Below the pieces are notes generated by a model. It was given only the letters and a program-made list of their open reading frames with translations, had not been told where the DNA came from and searched no databases. This document shows positions 10,387 to 22,276 of a stretch of DNA of 64,000 nucleotides, in pieces. Within the stretch, counting starts at the first letter, position 1. The number at the start of each line of letters is the position of its first letter. A program made the translations under genes and the position numbers. Source of the stretch: Ascochyta rabiei (taxonomy: Eukaryota; Ascomycota; Dothideomycetes; Pleosporales; Didymellaceae); NCBI RefSeq assembly GCF_004011695.2, contig NC_082412.1, positions 1 to 64,000 of the forward strand, written 5' to 3'.

Positions 10387-12111
10387 ATGCACTGGTTGGC
10401 AGCATTAGACAGCGCCGCAGAGCGGTTTGATGGCGGTCGTCGGAGCTTTCCTCTGGCCAGCGAAGCTGACTTCGTTCGCAACTACGCGTACGAGCCGCCG
10501 AATGAGGACTACAAGAAGCTCTTCTTCTGCCGAGCGACCATCTCACGCTCGCAGCGTGATCCAGGTGCTCGTCCGCACAGCGCAGGATGGCTGATCCCCA
10601 CCCGTGACGATGCCAGCGTCTGCAAGCCCGTCTTCATTGCCCACTCCGTCTTGTCAGCGATCTGGCTTCTGCGCGAGACGCTCGCCGACGACGTCCTGCC
10701 TGACAATATCTGGGATCGTCTGGTCTGCGCGGCCGAGTCGCTTGCGGAGGACGGGATGGAAGAGCCGCCGTCTGCGCAGAAGCCCTTTGCTTCCCCTTCA
10801 CAACAGGCCTCCGCTCCACCCCCGCAACAAAAGAAGCGGCCACACCTATCTGCGCCGGCCCCTACACTAAAGCGCGCTCGAACAACCACCAATGAGACAC
10901 ATCCAGCCAGCCCTCAGCTGTCACAGCCTAGCGAACCGGATGAGCAGCTGAAAGACTCCCCTCTGCACATCACTACTATCTCTAACAACAACCGCCGTGC
11001 GGAGCAAAAACGCAGCAGGACACTCGCCACTTCGCGTGCGAAGAAGCGGCTTGCCCTTGGTCTGGTAGCACCTGGCGACAAGGCTCCTCTTCCAGAGCAG
11101 GCTGCCTACACCTCTATTGTGCAAAAGGACAAGTCCGTTGTCGCCTGGATCATCAAGCAGCCGGTCTCCGATGACACGGACTTCTACAGCTCCACCCAAA
11201 CTCCCTACCTCACGGCCTGCACCCTTCTAGAGAAAGCGCGCGTGCTTGGAAACCAGTCCTCTCGGTACCACGCTGCCCAGTTCCTGCAGGCTTGGCGAGA
11301 ACGTGGCTCACCCTTCAGAGGTGGCGGCGAGCTCGCTGGCAGCCAGAGCAGGACCGGTGCGGGAGCTAAGCGCTTGCAGCTGCTGAGTGTGCGCAACGAT
11401 GCTGACAGGGATTTCTGCTTTGCCTGGAACATGTGCACACGTTACGAAGCAGAGCTAGCAGCTGTCTATATCAAGTCTCGATGGGCGTCAGCTCTCCTAG
11501 GTCAAGCATACTCTAACAAGATAGCGCAGATCTGGCATAACAACTTTGTATCTAGCAACAACAGGACGCGAAATTGATACGGAAAGGGACAGATCCGCAC
11601 AGAGGCAGTTGCAGCGCTAGTAGAGTTAGTTAGTCCCAATGCTACTAAGAAGGACAAGCAGGTGTTTAGACGACGGTTAGGCCAAGCCATGCGCTGGTAC
11701 TCCATTAGTCAGGAGCTAGGCTGGGGCATTCTGACCCTGATACCACACGACGAGATTGCGAATCACTGGATAGAACGCACCCTCTGTGTAGGCCAGCTAC
11801 ATGTCTGGATTAAGCTACTTAAGAAGGAGTGTCCAGACATTTGTGCAGCTAGCAAGGCACTTAAGAACTGGTTAGGGCTAGAGGGAATTGCTGGCGGGCC
11901 CATCAACGAGAAGAAAACGCTGAGCATTGAGGCGGAGGCGCCAGCAACCATCTACGAGGTGGAAGAGATTCAAGACAGCAAAGACGACGAAACTGACAAC
12001 AGCGTTGACGACAGCACCAGAGAGCAAAGTCATGCTTCGCCGAAGAGTCCTACGCCAGCTCCGCGGTTGCGTCAGCTAACTTTGCTTGAATTGTTCCATC
12101 CTGTAGAGTAG
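10387..12111 (+). pseudogene. Partner A1: conserved protein of unknown function, one in-frame stop
   Basis: A frame of 575 codons with a single TGA at 11575-11577; A2 has CGA (Arg) there, so this is a C to T change. The start was chosen at ATG 10387 (MHWLAALDSAAERF) because all copies align from this point; an in-frame upstream ATG exists at 10279. Conserved blocks among copies: YEPPNEDYKKLFFCRA (about residue 40), SAGWLIP, CKPVFIAHSVLSAIWLLRE, a basic ISNNNRRAEQKRSR segment, YIKSRWASALLGQAY, WLGLEGIAGG, and a C-terminal LRQLTLLELF. The middle is proline/glutamine-rich and probably disordered, and the tail is acidic. I recognise no enzyme or domain. Constant pairing with TLH suggests a joint function. 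This is the best preserved of four copies. Confidence 0.7.
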
Positions 12112-12313
12112 ATGTTACCTGCGCTTAACTCTGAACATTGTGCTACATACCTTATCGATACTGCCCTACAACATCGCGAACATTAATATTGAAACATCTA
12201 CTATATTCCACTCACGTACCGTATGCTCGATTCTTCTAGAAATTCAACATACAATTGGGACGCACTTTGTACACGTTCCGCAATCGTTACAGCAATATTT
12301 GACTTCAGGAACA

Positions 12314-12421
12314 GCGAACAAATTCACGCTGAAAAAGCGAACAAATACAGTCGAGTGTCTGTGCTCACGCTAAAATTTACATAGGCAAAGCGAACAAATA
12401 CACTGTCTTTGTTCGTATAAT
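12314..12421. repeat. E1 right-end direct repeats (GCGAACAAAT)
   Basis: GCGAACAAAT occurs at 12314 and again near 12338 and 12390, followed by an inverted TTTGTTCG at 12408-12415 and the end word TTCGTATAAT. Short direct repeats next to an element end are typical recombinase- or transposase-binding arrays. The repeats in E2 occupy the same place but have a different sequence. Confidence 0.5.
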
Positions 12422-12597
12422 CACTGGGAGGGGTCTTGGTTGGCTGGTACTTATTGTTGTGCCGTTCCCTGGCACAGGACCATAGCACTACGCTACAGAA
12501 TAAGCACAGTAGTGGCTGTGTTGCAAAAAAACAACTGTTCTATCTACTGTAGATCCACGCCAACAACGTGTATAGTCTGACTAGGGTGATAACTAAT

Positions 12598-13707
12598 CTA
12601 ATCTATTATTAATCTGTTATTAGTTCGGCATGCCCTAATGTACGTATACTTGACGAGCAATGTAGACGCATGTCCTGGCGTAACAGTGAAAGTCTGCTTA
12701 GAGGAGAACTCCTTGTATTCCTCTTTCAAGGAGGCCTCCGTTAATGAAAACTGGTAATTAAGACTGATGCTTGCGCTGAAGGCCTTAATTCCAACTAAGG
12801 CTGAGACTTCTACGCCAGCTAAATGGCTTATCTCCTTTGTTTTTGTCTCTGATACACCCTTTGTAACTGTTATTTCCTCCAGAAATAGAAGTATATCGTG
12901 GTTCTTGTGCGACTTGAACACGTACCACAATGTGTGCTTGCTAAGCAAGATAAAAGGATCAGAAATTAGGCCCAGTCTCTCCCTTTTGTCGGCTGCAAAG
13001 AAGGCGACGTAGGGTAGAATCACTTCAGCCTGCTTTTTCTCGCCAAATGTTTCTCCCTTATTAGGGAATTTGTCTTTTGTAAACTTGGGTTTTTCGCTTT
13101 CAAAATTGTTGTAGTTCTTTGGGCAGGGTAGTACCAAGACCTTTGCAAGACTAACAGGAGGCATTTTGTAACAATTAGTAGGGCCAAGTTGAAATGTATT
13201 AGTGAAAACTGGGAGCTTTATGCTGCCATACTGAACAGGGGGCAGGGCCACTAGGTAAATAGAGCAATTCAGCTTAACCCCTGACTTCGTGTCGTCCCAG
13301 ATACGGTCCGACCCAAAATCTAAATCTATGATTAGGTCGAAACGGACACACCATATCTTATTGGTTGAGGGAGTTTTATAGCTTCCCGTGCAAATGTCCC
13401 CTAGAGAGAGGTAACCTAGAGGGGCTATAGGTCTCCAGAATAAGCCGTTAGATTTCCCCTTACTACCCTCGTCGTTCCAGATAAAGTAGTAGCCAGTAGG
13501 ACTGGCAACTGCAGGTTTCCCTTCGGCTTTTGGATTGTTGCCAACTAAGAGAGTTGCTCGCTTGCTGGTCAGACCGTCCTTATATTTCGAGGTCGCAAAA
13601 GACCCCAGGGGACGCATATCACCCTGTGATTTTGCATAATAGACATCGACAGCTCTAGTAGCACCGGTGCCCCTGTTGTTGTACCTCCACTCCCAGTCTA
13701 AAGTCAT
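12598..13707 (-). CDS. Vps62-type protein, intact single-exon gene
   Basis: 369 codons, ATG 13707 to TAG 12598, no interruptions. The N-terminal half has repeats like the Vps62 (DUF946) family: TGYYFIWNDEGSKGKSN, then LFWRPIAPLGYLSLGDI, and a second IWDD...SGVKLNCSIYLV block near residue 145. The C-terminal third (about residues 270-365) alternates polar and hydrophobic residues, with ALVGIKAFSASISLNY and TFTVTPGHASTLLVKYTY. This is reminiscent of beta-rich pore-forming (aerolysin-like) folds, but that is only an impression. No signal peptide is evident. It sits alone between two decayed units, with no RIP signature, so it may be under selection or recently arrived. Role unknown. Confidence 0.75.
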   Translation of the reverse strand: MTLDWEWRYNNRGTGATRAVDVYYAKSQGDMRPLGSFATSKYKDGLTSKRATLLVGNNPKAEGKPAVASPTGYYFIWNDEGSKGKSNGLFWRPIAPLGYLSLGDICTGSYKTPSTNKIWCVRFDLIIDLDFGSDRIWDDTKSGVKLNCSIYLVALPPVQYGSIKLPVFTNTFQLGPTNCYKMPPVSLAKVLVLPCPKNYNNFESEKPKFTKDKFPNKGETFGEKKQAEVILPYVAFFAADKRERLGLISDPFILLSKHTLWYVFKSHKNHDILLFLEEITVTKGVSETKTKEISHLAGVEVSALVGIKAFSASISLNYQFSLTEASLKEEYKEFSSKQTFTVTPGHASTLLVKYTYIRACRTNNRLIID

Positions 13708-13913
13708 AGTGACCCTTAGGTCACCATAGTCTTAAGTTTTGTTGAATTTCACCATTGTTTGAAAGTTGTGTAAGTAACTACCTAGACTTGGCTTTAAATG
13801 TGGAAGGTGGATAAGAGGGGTGTAAAGAAGTACCAAAGACTCTTAGAGTTGCGTTATTAGGAGAAAGCGAACTGATTTAAAGCAGTAGTGATTAGAATGT
13901 AAGAATTGCTAGC

Positions 13914-13926
13914 CCCTTATATACGT
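13914..13926 (-). promoter_or_regulatory. TATA-like box upstream of the Vps62-type gene
   Basis: On the - strand the sequence reads GTATATAAGGGG, about 205 bp before the ATG at 13707. Position and sequence suit a core promoter; there is no other support. Confidence 0.35.
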
Positions 13927-13939
13927 TTCTGTTATCTAA

Positions 13940-14844
13940 AATAGAACAAGCGTTTCTAAGACAGAACAGTTGACTATTCCAGGATTTAACTTCTGTGTAA
14001 CTTCTAAAAAGATTATATAAGTACTTGCACAATCAACCAGGTTTTAGTTAACTGTCTCCAATTAATCAGAAGAAACCTGTTAAGGTAGTGTTAGGTAGTA
14101 CAAAGGTTGCAGTGAGGAACTATACAGCCTAGCAGTGCACATCTACAGCAAGGAATGTGTAGGCGTGCAACCTTAAAGTCAGAGCCGTTATTTGGAAGCA
14201 GTAGGTTAGGTGCCCTGTTTCAAATTCGTTGTGCACACTTGCACCCCAAAAATCGTTTCAATAAAGGATACTAAAACCACGTGCAGCAGTACAACAGAAT
14301 ACAGGGCGACGATCTAGATTAATGCAGGACGAAAAGAGCAGCTAGAGGGCGATTCCGTGTGCCTAGACCAAAGCCTGTTCGGCCATACCGGACGATGCTG
14401 TAAATAGCATAAAGAACTAGATGAGCTGGCAACTTACCCTATACAACGAAACTGGAGTTAATTATTTACATCCTTTAGTAAGAAGGGTGGTACATGGTAT
14501 ACTGTACGCGCTATGTTGTGCTCTGGACTAGTACACTGTAAATGGCTCGTAGCGCCGACTAGCAGTGTCTCACAGAGAAGTTCGGCTCTGGTCTTTTCGG
14601 GGAGACGCTCGGGTGGGGTCTAGGACCACTTGATATGACTATACAACGCAATTTGGTTAGATTTCTCTGTTTTGACTAGCACAACTCCTAAGTTACATTA
14701 CTTCAACTTGCTAACGTCATCGACCACCAAGCCGGCCACATTACTGAACCGACTACCTTGTGCACCTACCCACCCTTTAAACTAGAATATCTCCACAACT
14801 ACATATCCAAATCAGGTAACAAATAGAAAGAATTAATCGCCTAA
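13940..14844. other. Gene-free segment
   Basis: No reading frame longer than chance, no repeat family recognised and no tRNA cloverleaf seen. Base composition is close to that of the neighbouring Vps62-type gene rather than to the RIP-mutated regions. Confidence 0.4.
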
Positions 14845-15213
14845 TTAATTGCCTGATTCAGCTGCATCTTCCTTCCAGGTTCACCTACTGTACCCTGGCT
14901 GTCCACATGGTTTGCAGCTATAAACCCGCCATTACGTTACACCTATCTCACGCCTCATCTCACGTGTTTCCTGTGCTGCCGCCTCTACCACATCTATTTG
15001 AGTAGTTAAAACCTTACCTCTGCCTGTGATAGAGTCCTAACTTTTTTAAATCTAGCGCTCTTTAGACTGTTTTCGTTCTGTGGCTACAACGTTGACAGCT
15101 CGAAGCTGAACTATCTTATTAGCCATAGGAGCATAGGAATGCACCATTATCTCAGCACCTTTCTTGAACTGCTCCAAAATCTGAATAATTGGAGCTGGTG
15201 ATGAGCTATTAGG
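14845..15213 (-). pseudogene. C-terminal remnant of a pogo/Fot1-type transposase
   Basis: Read on the - strand from 15213 to the stop at 14845-14847 in one frame, with several internal stops. Recognisable pieces: IIQILEQFKKGAEIMVHS, VNVVATERKQSKER, and a zinc-knuckle remnant SCKPCGQPGYSR in which the expected His and last Cys are lost. This matches the tail of fungal pogo/Fot1 transposases, which end in a basic stretch and a CCHC knuckle. The DDE catalytic part is absent. It is a truncated fossil next to the left end of E2. Confidence 0.6.
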
Positions 15214-15378
15214 CTGCCAGTACTTTCAACGTGCGACATAAACAAGGGCTCACTGCTTACTTCTTTCTCTTTCTTAATGCACTGGCTCTCTGTGCGACAC
15301 CTGGAGGGCCTGCCGACTACCTCTTCCTCACCCGCGGACGATAACTTATAGGAACAAGATTCTGCAAGTCAGCACCTA

Positions 15379-18300
15379 TCATCTACAGCTCTGTACATGC
15401 CCCTCCTCCTAAGTATACAGTAAACAGCACATATAGCTTACGTCTTTCTTACTTATCTTTGTTTTTAGTCCAAGCCATTTGCGAAGCTGCTTGTTGTAGC
15501 TTCCCTGCACAATTGCTGCTTCTTACATCTGCTGCTCAAGCCAGGGCCTGCATGCTGACTCTCGCAAAGCAAGCAGCGCAGCTGCCGCCCGCTGCAACAC
15601 GTCTACATACTGGCACAGTGCGTTCCTCCTCCTCGCAAACGCGCCTGGCGTATCTGTCTCTTCCCATCTGTTGCAAAGTGCCTGCGGCGCCCAGCAGTAG
15701 TTACAACGTGCGTAACCTTCCCACTTCACCCAGTGCATCTACCAGATCTTCTCCTGTACAGCGTTGATCTGCGCTTCGCTGGCGTTTTGGCAGTGCTCCT
15801 ACCTGTGATCTGCTAACTCGGCGTGGGCGGCCATGCAGATGACACATGCATTGCTCCAGCGATCAAGATGCTGCCTGAGTCGCTCCAGCTGGTAGCCTGC
15901 TTGCTCTGTCTTCCGTTGCAGCTGGATCTCACTCTTCCGCTCCTCAAGTGCTGCAAGCTCCTCGAGTTCCTCGCGCCGCGCTTTTGCGGCCGCAGCAGCG
16001 GTTATTGACACCTGACCTCGTGCGTCTTGCTCCTTCTCTGCAGCTTTTCGCTTCACCCCGCGTGGGAGCTGCTCGCACAAATCACACTTTGCCTCCCCTG
16101 CCTCGCATTGCTGCCTATCTTGCCTTCCGTCCATATGCCTGTCTACAGCGACTCTCCGGCACAATTCTGCAGACAAGAAGTCTTTGGCGGCCAGTTCCAA
16201 CTTATAGCCGAGCGACTTCTCTACGTGTCCCCCTCTAGCCTGCCAGCACCCTCTTAGGACAATAGACTCGCTGCTTGCACCTGTTCGTCCAGCTCGACCG
16301 CTCTCTTGAACGTACTGGAGCAGCAGGCGACACATAGAAACGTGGATCACAACCCAGACACCTGGGGCATCCAGGCCAAGACTAAGCATGCTGGTGGCCG
16401 TGCATAGCTTCTCTAGCCCTGATGTGAAGTTGCGGACCATACGCGCCTTGTCGTTGTCAGCAGCCATCTCGCGGTAGTACGCTGAGCACTGGAGGAGCTT
16501 TGCTAACCGCTTGGTCTCCTCTACGCTTGTACAAAACACAAGGATCTGCGCTTCAGTTCCGTATCTCTTCCTCTTTGCTGCAATAAGCGTAGTGAGCACG
16601 CTGTCTAGCGTGCCACGCTCGTAGTCCAGCACCTGGTAAGCAATGTTCGTTCGCGCGGTGCGCTCATTGCGGCAGATGGTCAAGGTCTTTAGGTTAAGCC
16701 CTGCGGTCTGCAGGAAGGCAGGCTGCAGCGTGGGCGGCAGGGTCGCTGTAAGGTAGATAACCTGCGTGCCCTTGTCCGTCATCTCTGTCAGCTTAAGGAC
16801 GTCTGGTCGCCAGGTTGCGTTCGACTCCAGCAGCACGTGGCACTTGTCAATTACAATGCGGTCTAGCTGTTGCATTATACGCTTCTTGTCGATAAACCGG
16901 CTAAAGGCCTTTGTGACTGCGCTCTCAGGCGTCACCAGCACGATGCGAGCCCAGTACGGCGGCCTCCTCCCGTCCCACTTCGCGCAGGGGATGCCTAGCT
17001 GATCGCAGCGGTCCTGCAGACTGTCTCGCAGAGCGTTGAGCGGCGCGATAACAATAGTAACGCCGCCTGGCGAGACGGACGCGGGCAGCATGAACAGCAT
17101 ACTCTTGCCCGTACCTGTAGCCATTACAGCTAGCACGCGCAGTTGTCGCTGCACAATCGCCTGGAGGCATTCCTCCTGCTTGCCCTGATACTCCGCGTCT
17201 GGTTGTCCAACAAGCCGTCTAAACTCAAGCTTAAGGTCTGCTGCCGCAAGTGCTGACCAGCGCTGAAGCGCCTGTTTCTCTTGCTGCGCGAGCATCTCTG
17301 CTCGGACCCCAGGGTGCATGCGGCCGTCCTCCCAGGCAGAGGCAAACTCCAGCACGCGGTGCCAATCCATGCTCACTCGCCGAAAGTTCTCACGCTCTGC
17401 CATGGTCTGGAAGGGCGACTCCTTCATAGAGCGGCCGTAGTTCATCTCCTCTGTCTGCAGCGTGTGGCCCGACTGCAGCGCGCGCGCATCGTCCAGCATA
17501 AGCTCCTTGCCCTAGTAGAGCAACTCAAGAAAATCGCGCGCTTGCCCGTCCCTTGCCAGCTCTCGATGAATAGCAGGATAAGCGTGCCGCCATGCGTGAG
17601 TACCAAGAGCAGCGCTTATGTAGCAGAAAGTCTGCTTGCGCAGGACGCGGCGTATGCGGTCAGTACCCCAGTATCCGTCTAGGTTAGCTGACTTGGGCTT
17701 CTGCTGGCTCGACTGGCTGAGCTCCTCTCTATCGTCACTGCTATCGCTATCGCTATCGCTCTCTCCATCATCCCCCCACTGCTCCTCTGGCTCTGGCTCC
17801 CAGATGAAGGCCGTGCAACGGGTGACGTCATTGTGCAGCATCTGCAGGGTGTTAATGAATGGTCGACCAAGCCTAAGAAAGTAGACAACCAGCTCACTTA
17901 CCTCTCGCGGCACGTAGCGGTGAGTTGTTTTAACATGCTTGCTGAAGCTGTACCCTTTGTGGTAGGTGGTGGTAAAGGAGAGCAGCCCCCCCTCTGCGAA
18001 TACGCCTTGGTAGCCTACGCCTTCCGCGCTGTTCTCGCACTGTATCGAGGTGATCTCTGTCCCTCGACCGGGTCCGCCGCCAGACAGGTGGACAAGCGCG
18101 AAGAGGCTCTCTTTGAATCTGCGCACGCCCCGCATGTACTCGCACACGGCATAGTCACGCCACAGCGCACGTGCTGGCTGCTGGCTGCTGTCTACTCCGC
18201 AGAGGAACCTATCTCGCAGCGTTGCTTCAGCCAACACGCGGTCAAGAAGCCACTTTGGCCAGTCGTCTAGCTTGTTGCTGGGATGCTTCAAGAAACTCCA

Positions 18301-19989
18301 GCCAGTAGCCAGCTCAGCGGGATGATCGACGAGTCTGTCTATGGACAGCCCGGGCAGCGCAGTGGTGCCCGGACGAACACAGTCCCGCTCGTCAAGGTCT
18401 AACAGCAGAACGTCTTTCAGCAGCTGCAGCCGCACAGTCTTACAGAGCCCCTTTACCATAGACCGCAGATCAGCGAGCGTGAAGCTCTGCTTGTTAACAA
18501 GAAGGCGGTCTCTGTCCCACGCCACTATACCAGACGTGGTGTGCCTCTTCGCTTCTGTTCGAGCAAGCGTGCGTAGACGCAGCATCCGGTTCATTAGACT
18601 TGGGGTGCCCCTGTAGTCACACAGCGTCAGGAATCGCTCTAACATCTCCCTTACCAGCTCGTACGCAGTAGGTGCTGTTTCTGGATCTATAAGGAGCGCT
18701 TCTTTATGTTAGCAGTGCGCGTGATGTATAACAAGCGCCTTAGAGGTAGTAATAAGAGCAGACAATGTTGGCGAGAACTCGTGCGCGGGAATCCATCCAC
18801 CACCGTGGTGATCGTCCTTCAGCCCCAGAACAGCAACACCGCTCAGCAATGCGCTCTCTTGCTTGTTACCAGACAGGCTGTGGTCTAGGAGAGCGATCCA
18901 GAGCTGCAGACAACCTGCTTCTAGCTGCTCGCTATTCCCAGCATTTTCTGAACGCGCAATCTGCTGAAGCGACCGCAGGAGCGCATCTTGTTTGTCCGTG
19001 AGCTAGTAAGGCGGCCGCTCTGCCTGCTTGTAGGTGCGCCACAGGTAGCAGAGGACCTGAATCAGCTTCTGGCTGTATTTCTTGATCGTACCCACTTTAT
19101 GGCCTAAGTAGAACAGGCGCTTGTTAGACTCTGCGCCTGTCTCGCGTTGCTCAATAATCTCTCGCACTGGCCGACTTATAAGCTTAGGCTGGCTACTGTA
19201 GAACGCTTTGCGTATAAGCCGCCGCATCGCCTTACACACATCTTCTAGGTCAGATTTAAGGACCTCCTTTCCCTTTCCCTTGCGTGCGTCTTCTGCCTCG
19301 CCTGGGAGGTGTCTAGCGTACAGGAGCGTCGCCCTAGAGAAACCCTTCAGATGAGGGATCCACTCTGTCAGCTCCAGCCACGGGTCAGCTTGCTGGCGAC
19401 TCGACTCTTTGATCAGCTCCTGCGCTGCTGCTGCCTGTTGTTTCTCTTCTATGCGCTGAAGGTCTGCCTTAACTATTTGAGAGATGTCCTCTGCGTGTAG
19501 GCTATTAGCGCGGGTCTCGACAGCTATGTAGGCAGGCCAACCAGCAGCCTTGAACAGACGCTGGCACAACTGACCATCTCTCCACAGTCAATTGCTTGAT
19601 TGCTTCCTCTTACTTCTGGCGTCGCTGCCCTGTTTCTGGTTGTTGACCCAGCCATGCTTGTCTGTACAATAGGCTTAGATGCTTCTTAGCGTTGTGCAGG
19701 TGTACAAGCAATCCCCCCACGTACAACAGAACGCATCTAAGCAGCTACCTAGGGTAGAGATAGATTCTTTAGCTACTCTTGAGATGCGCACGTCTGCTGG
19801 TCTCTAGGCGAGGTTGGACAGCGTGTGTGCAGCTGCACCAACGTCCTTACGGTCTCCTACAGGCACCTTTAGGTGGCGCTCTTTCAGATACCTTACTATC
19901 TGTAGTAGGGGTATTGCTATCGCGCAAGGTCTGCAAACAACAACGCGAACATCAGGATAGTGTTAAAAGAGCTGTGTAAATATGTCTAT
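15379..19989 (-). pseudogene. TLH-2: second zinc finger, recombinase-like and RecQ helicase gene (broken)
   Basis: One frame of 1,537 codons runs from 19989 to the TGA at 15379-15381. It has about eleven internal stops, including TAG 19003-19005, a TAA near 18703, TAG 17512-17514 and a stop at 15799-15801. The start codon is changed to ATA. The segment 15799-17499 (566 codons) is an open helicase core with MATGTGKSMLF, TATLPP and QESGRAGRTG, but motif II reads DKCH instead of DECH, so the catalytic glutamate is lost by a G to A change. The recombinase-like part (17512-18645, 377 codons) is open. The C-terminus preserves tryptophans (HWVKW, NYCWAPQ) that are stops in TLH-1. Length is equal to TLH-1 apart from the latter's single base loss. 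Confidence 0.85.
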
Positions 19990-20270
19990 TGCGTTGCGCA
20001 AGAAATGGTTGTACGTGCAAGCAACGCATCTACTTCGCAATCTTCTACACACGCGCTATCTGATGTTCTCTTACTAGGGTGCTAGTGTAGGATTTATTGC
20101 TTTTTCTGGTCTGCTGTTGCTTGTTGGTTATAGTGGCTGGGGGTGTTGTCTGTGCGCAGCGAATTTCACGGTAGCATTACGCGCAACTCAACTTACCAGC
20201 CCCCTTTCTCTACACTCTCTGCGTCGTCTCTTCTTATCTACTGTGCGCTGGAACAACACAAATAGCAATT
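19990..20270. promoter_or_regulatory. Divergent intergenic region of E2
   Basis: 281 bp between the mutated TLH-2 start (ATA) and the ATG of partner A2, the counterpart of 10090-10386. Promoters for both genes should lie here; no specific site could be assigned. Confidence 0.4.
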
Positions 20271-22010
20271 ATGCACTAGTCCACTGCACTGTACAAGGCT
20301 GCTGAGGCATTTGACAGCAGCCCTTAGAGCTTCCCCCTGGCTAGTGAGGCTGGTGTTGCCCGCAAGCATGGGTACGAACCACCGAACGAAGACTACAAGA
20401 AGCTGTTCTTCTGTCGTACTGCTGCATCACGCTCACAGCGCAATCTAGACGCTGGCGCTCACAGTGCAGGATGGCTGATTCCTCACCCTACCAACAACAG
20501 CCTCTGCAAGCCGGTGTTCGTCGCCCACTCTATCCTGTCGGCCATCTGGCTGCTGCGCGAGACGCTTGCTGATGACGCTCTCTCCAACGACGGCTGGGAA
20601 CGTCTCGTCTGCGCGGCCTAGTCGCTCACGGAAGATGGCATAATCGATCCGCCCTCTGCGCAGAAAGCGTCTGCATTGCCTCTGATGCACCGCAAGCGAC
20701 CAGCGTCCCCTGCCCAGGCGTCGCCAGCAAAGCGTGCCTAAGAAGAAGGAGGCATGTCTCTTCCAGCCAGCCCTAAGTTGGACGGGCCGCCAGCTAAGCA
20801 AGTGATGGAAGAGCAGCACACTGTTACCACAATAACCAACCGTAACCAGGCCGCTGAGCTAAAACGCGGGAGAGACGCCGAGGCGGCCCAGGCTAAGCGC
20901 AACCTGTCTCTCGGCCTCTTAGTGCCAGACAAGAACGCGTTGAACGCTAAGCGTGGCGCTTATGCTTTAATGTCACCTAATAACAGCAAGCTTATATTAT
21001 AGCTTTTTAAACAGGATGCTGTTAATAAAGACAAAAAGAAGACATAATTCTACAAGGCTGTTAAAACGCCCTACTTAAGAGCCCGCGACTTCATTGACAA
21101 GGCCTGGGCGCTTAGAAGCCTGTCCTCCCAGGAACACGCCGTTCGCCTTATAAGAGACTGGCGAGATGTAGGAAATCTCTTTAGGAAGGATATACCTGGG
21201 CACTTTATAAACCTAATAACACCTACACAGCCGCCTACAACTAAATCCTTACAGCAGATCAGCGTGGATGATGCATTCTGCCATGCTTGGGACCGGTGCA
21301 GAGTCTTTAACAAAGTAACTAAGTCCATAAACATTAAGTACAGGTGGGCACATGCCCTTATAGGCAAGGCAAGAGCAGAGAAACTAGCACAGCTTGAGCG
21401 CAGCGACAAGCTTTTAAGCAGCAACAAGACAAGCCGATTCGGCAAGGGGCAGCGACGGACAGAGGCTTTAAACTCCCTAATGTTGTTGGTGAACCCTAAG
21501 CCCAACCCGTCTAAGCAAGAGCGGGACGCCTTTCAGGACTGCATAGGCAAAGCAGTTAAGTAGTATAGAATCGCTAAAGGCCTAGGCTAGGGACTGTTGC
21601 TGATTATGCCGGTAGACGTGATATCCAACACTTGGATTAAAAACACTATCCGCTCTTAGGGCGTTAAGGTCTTTATTAAGCTAGTTAAGAGGGACCGTCC
21701 AGATGTTTATCTTGCAGCTAGGCAATTTAAGAGATGGTTGGGCCCAGAGGGCATGGCAGGCGGCAATATTAGACAACACCAACCGCTAAGTATTAAGTCT
21801 AGGCTGCCAGACATTGAGCGCTTGGTACGTAGGTCAGAAGGAATTGCAGACAGTGAGGATGATACAGGAGACGACAGCAAGGACGACAGCAGCAATAGCG
21901 AAAACGATGGGCGTGTTAAGATTATGCCGTCGCAGTCTTGTTCAAGAAGCGCGCCTCCTGCATCCCTACGCTAGACAACATTGCCTAAGTTGTTTAAAGC
22001 TATAGTGTAA
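20271..22010 (+). pseudogene. Partner A2 (decayed copy)
   Basis: A 580-codon frame without frameshift, from ATG 20271 to TAA 22008-22010. The third codon is TAG where A1 has TGG (Trp). Further stops lie near 20315, 20620, 20740, 21000, 21560 and 21972. Family landmarks are clear: YEPPNEDYKKLFFCR, SAGWLIP, CKPVFVAHSILSAIWLLRE, NIKYRWAHALIGKA, WLGPEGMAGG and an acidic serine-rich tail. The residue at the A1 stop is arginine here (SRFGKG). Decay is by point mutations only, mostly TAG and TAA. The protein cannot be made as it stands. Confidence 0.7.
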
Positions 22011-22276
22011 ATATAAGGCAGATAGTGTTACATTGTTGTGTAGGTTAGCTGCTAGCAAGAAGATAAGGTGCAAAACATCTGCATACGCGTTGTTTGTAGT
22101 CTTCTGTTGCTTATTAATACGCGTTCTACAACATTAATAAACGCTGTTATTAAAACTTCTCTATTAACTCTTGTGCGCAATTCGTGACCCCTTTACTCTA
22201 AATTAACACACACAATTCGAAATTACCTACTACACGTTCTGTTTAAGTTGCATTAGCATTGAAGCGTGTTAAGGGC

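Larger units (their letters stand above)
5391..12421. mobile_element. E1: 7.0 kb two-gene unit (TLH-1 and partner A1), candidate mobile element
   Basis: This unit holds TLH-1 on the - strand and partner A1 on the + strand, transcribed away from each other. It is collinear with E2 (15344-22382), and homology on the left starts around the shared word GCAAGTCAGC (5399 here, 15366 in E2). The right end is placed at the shared word TTCGTATAAT (12412-12421), which in E2 marks an abrupt junction. The left boundary is approximate and I see no clear terminal inverted repeat on that side. That the unit is mobile is inference from repetition, constant size and the recombinase-like domain. Confidence 0.5.

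Noticed and set aside
10387..12111. Partner A as a bZIP regulator because of NRRAEQKRSR
   Set aside because: The spacing of the basic region and leucine heptads does not fit, and there is no second support.
5370..12425. CACT target duplication for E1
   Set aside because: CACT occurs near the left border and after 12421, but the left side shows no terminal repeat and a 4-base match is likely by chance.
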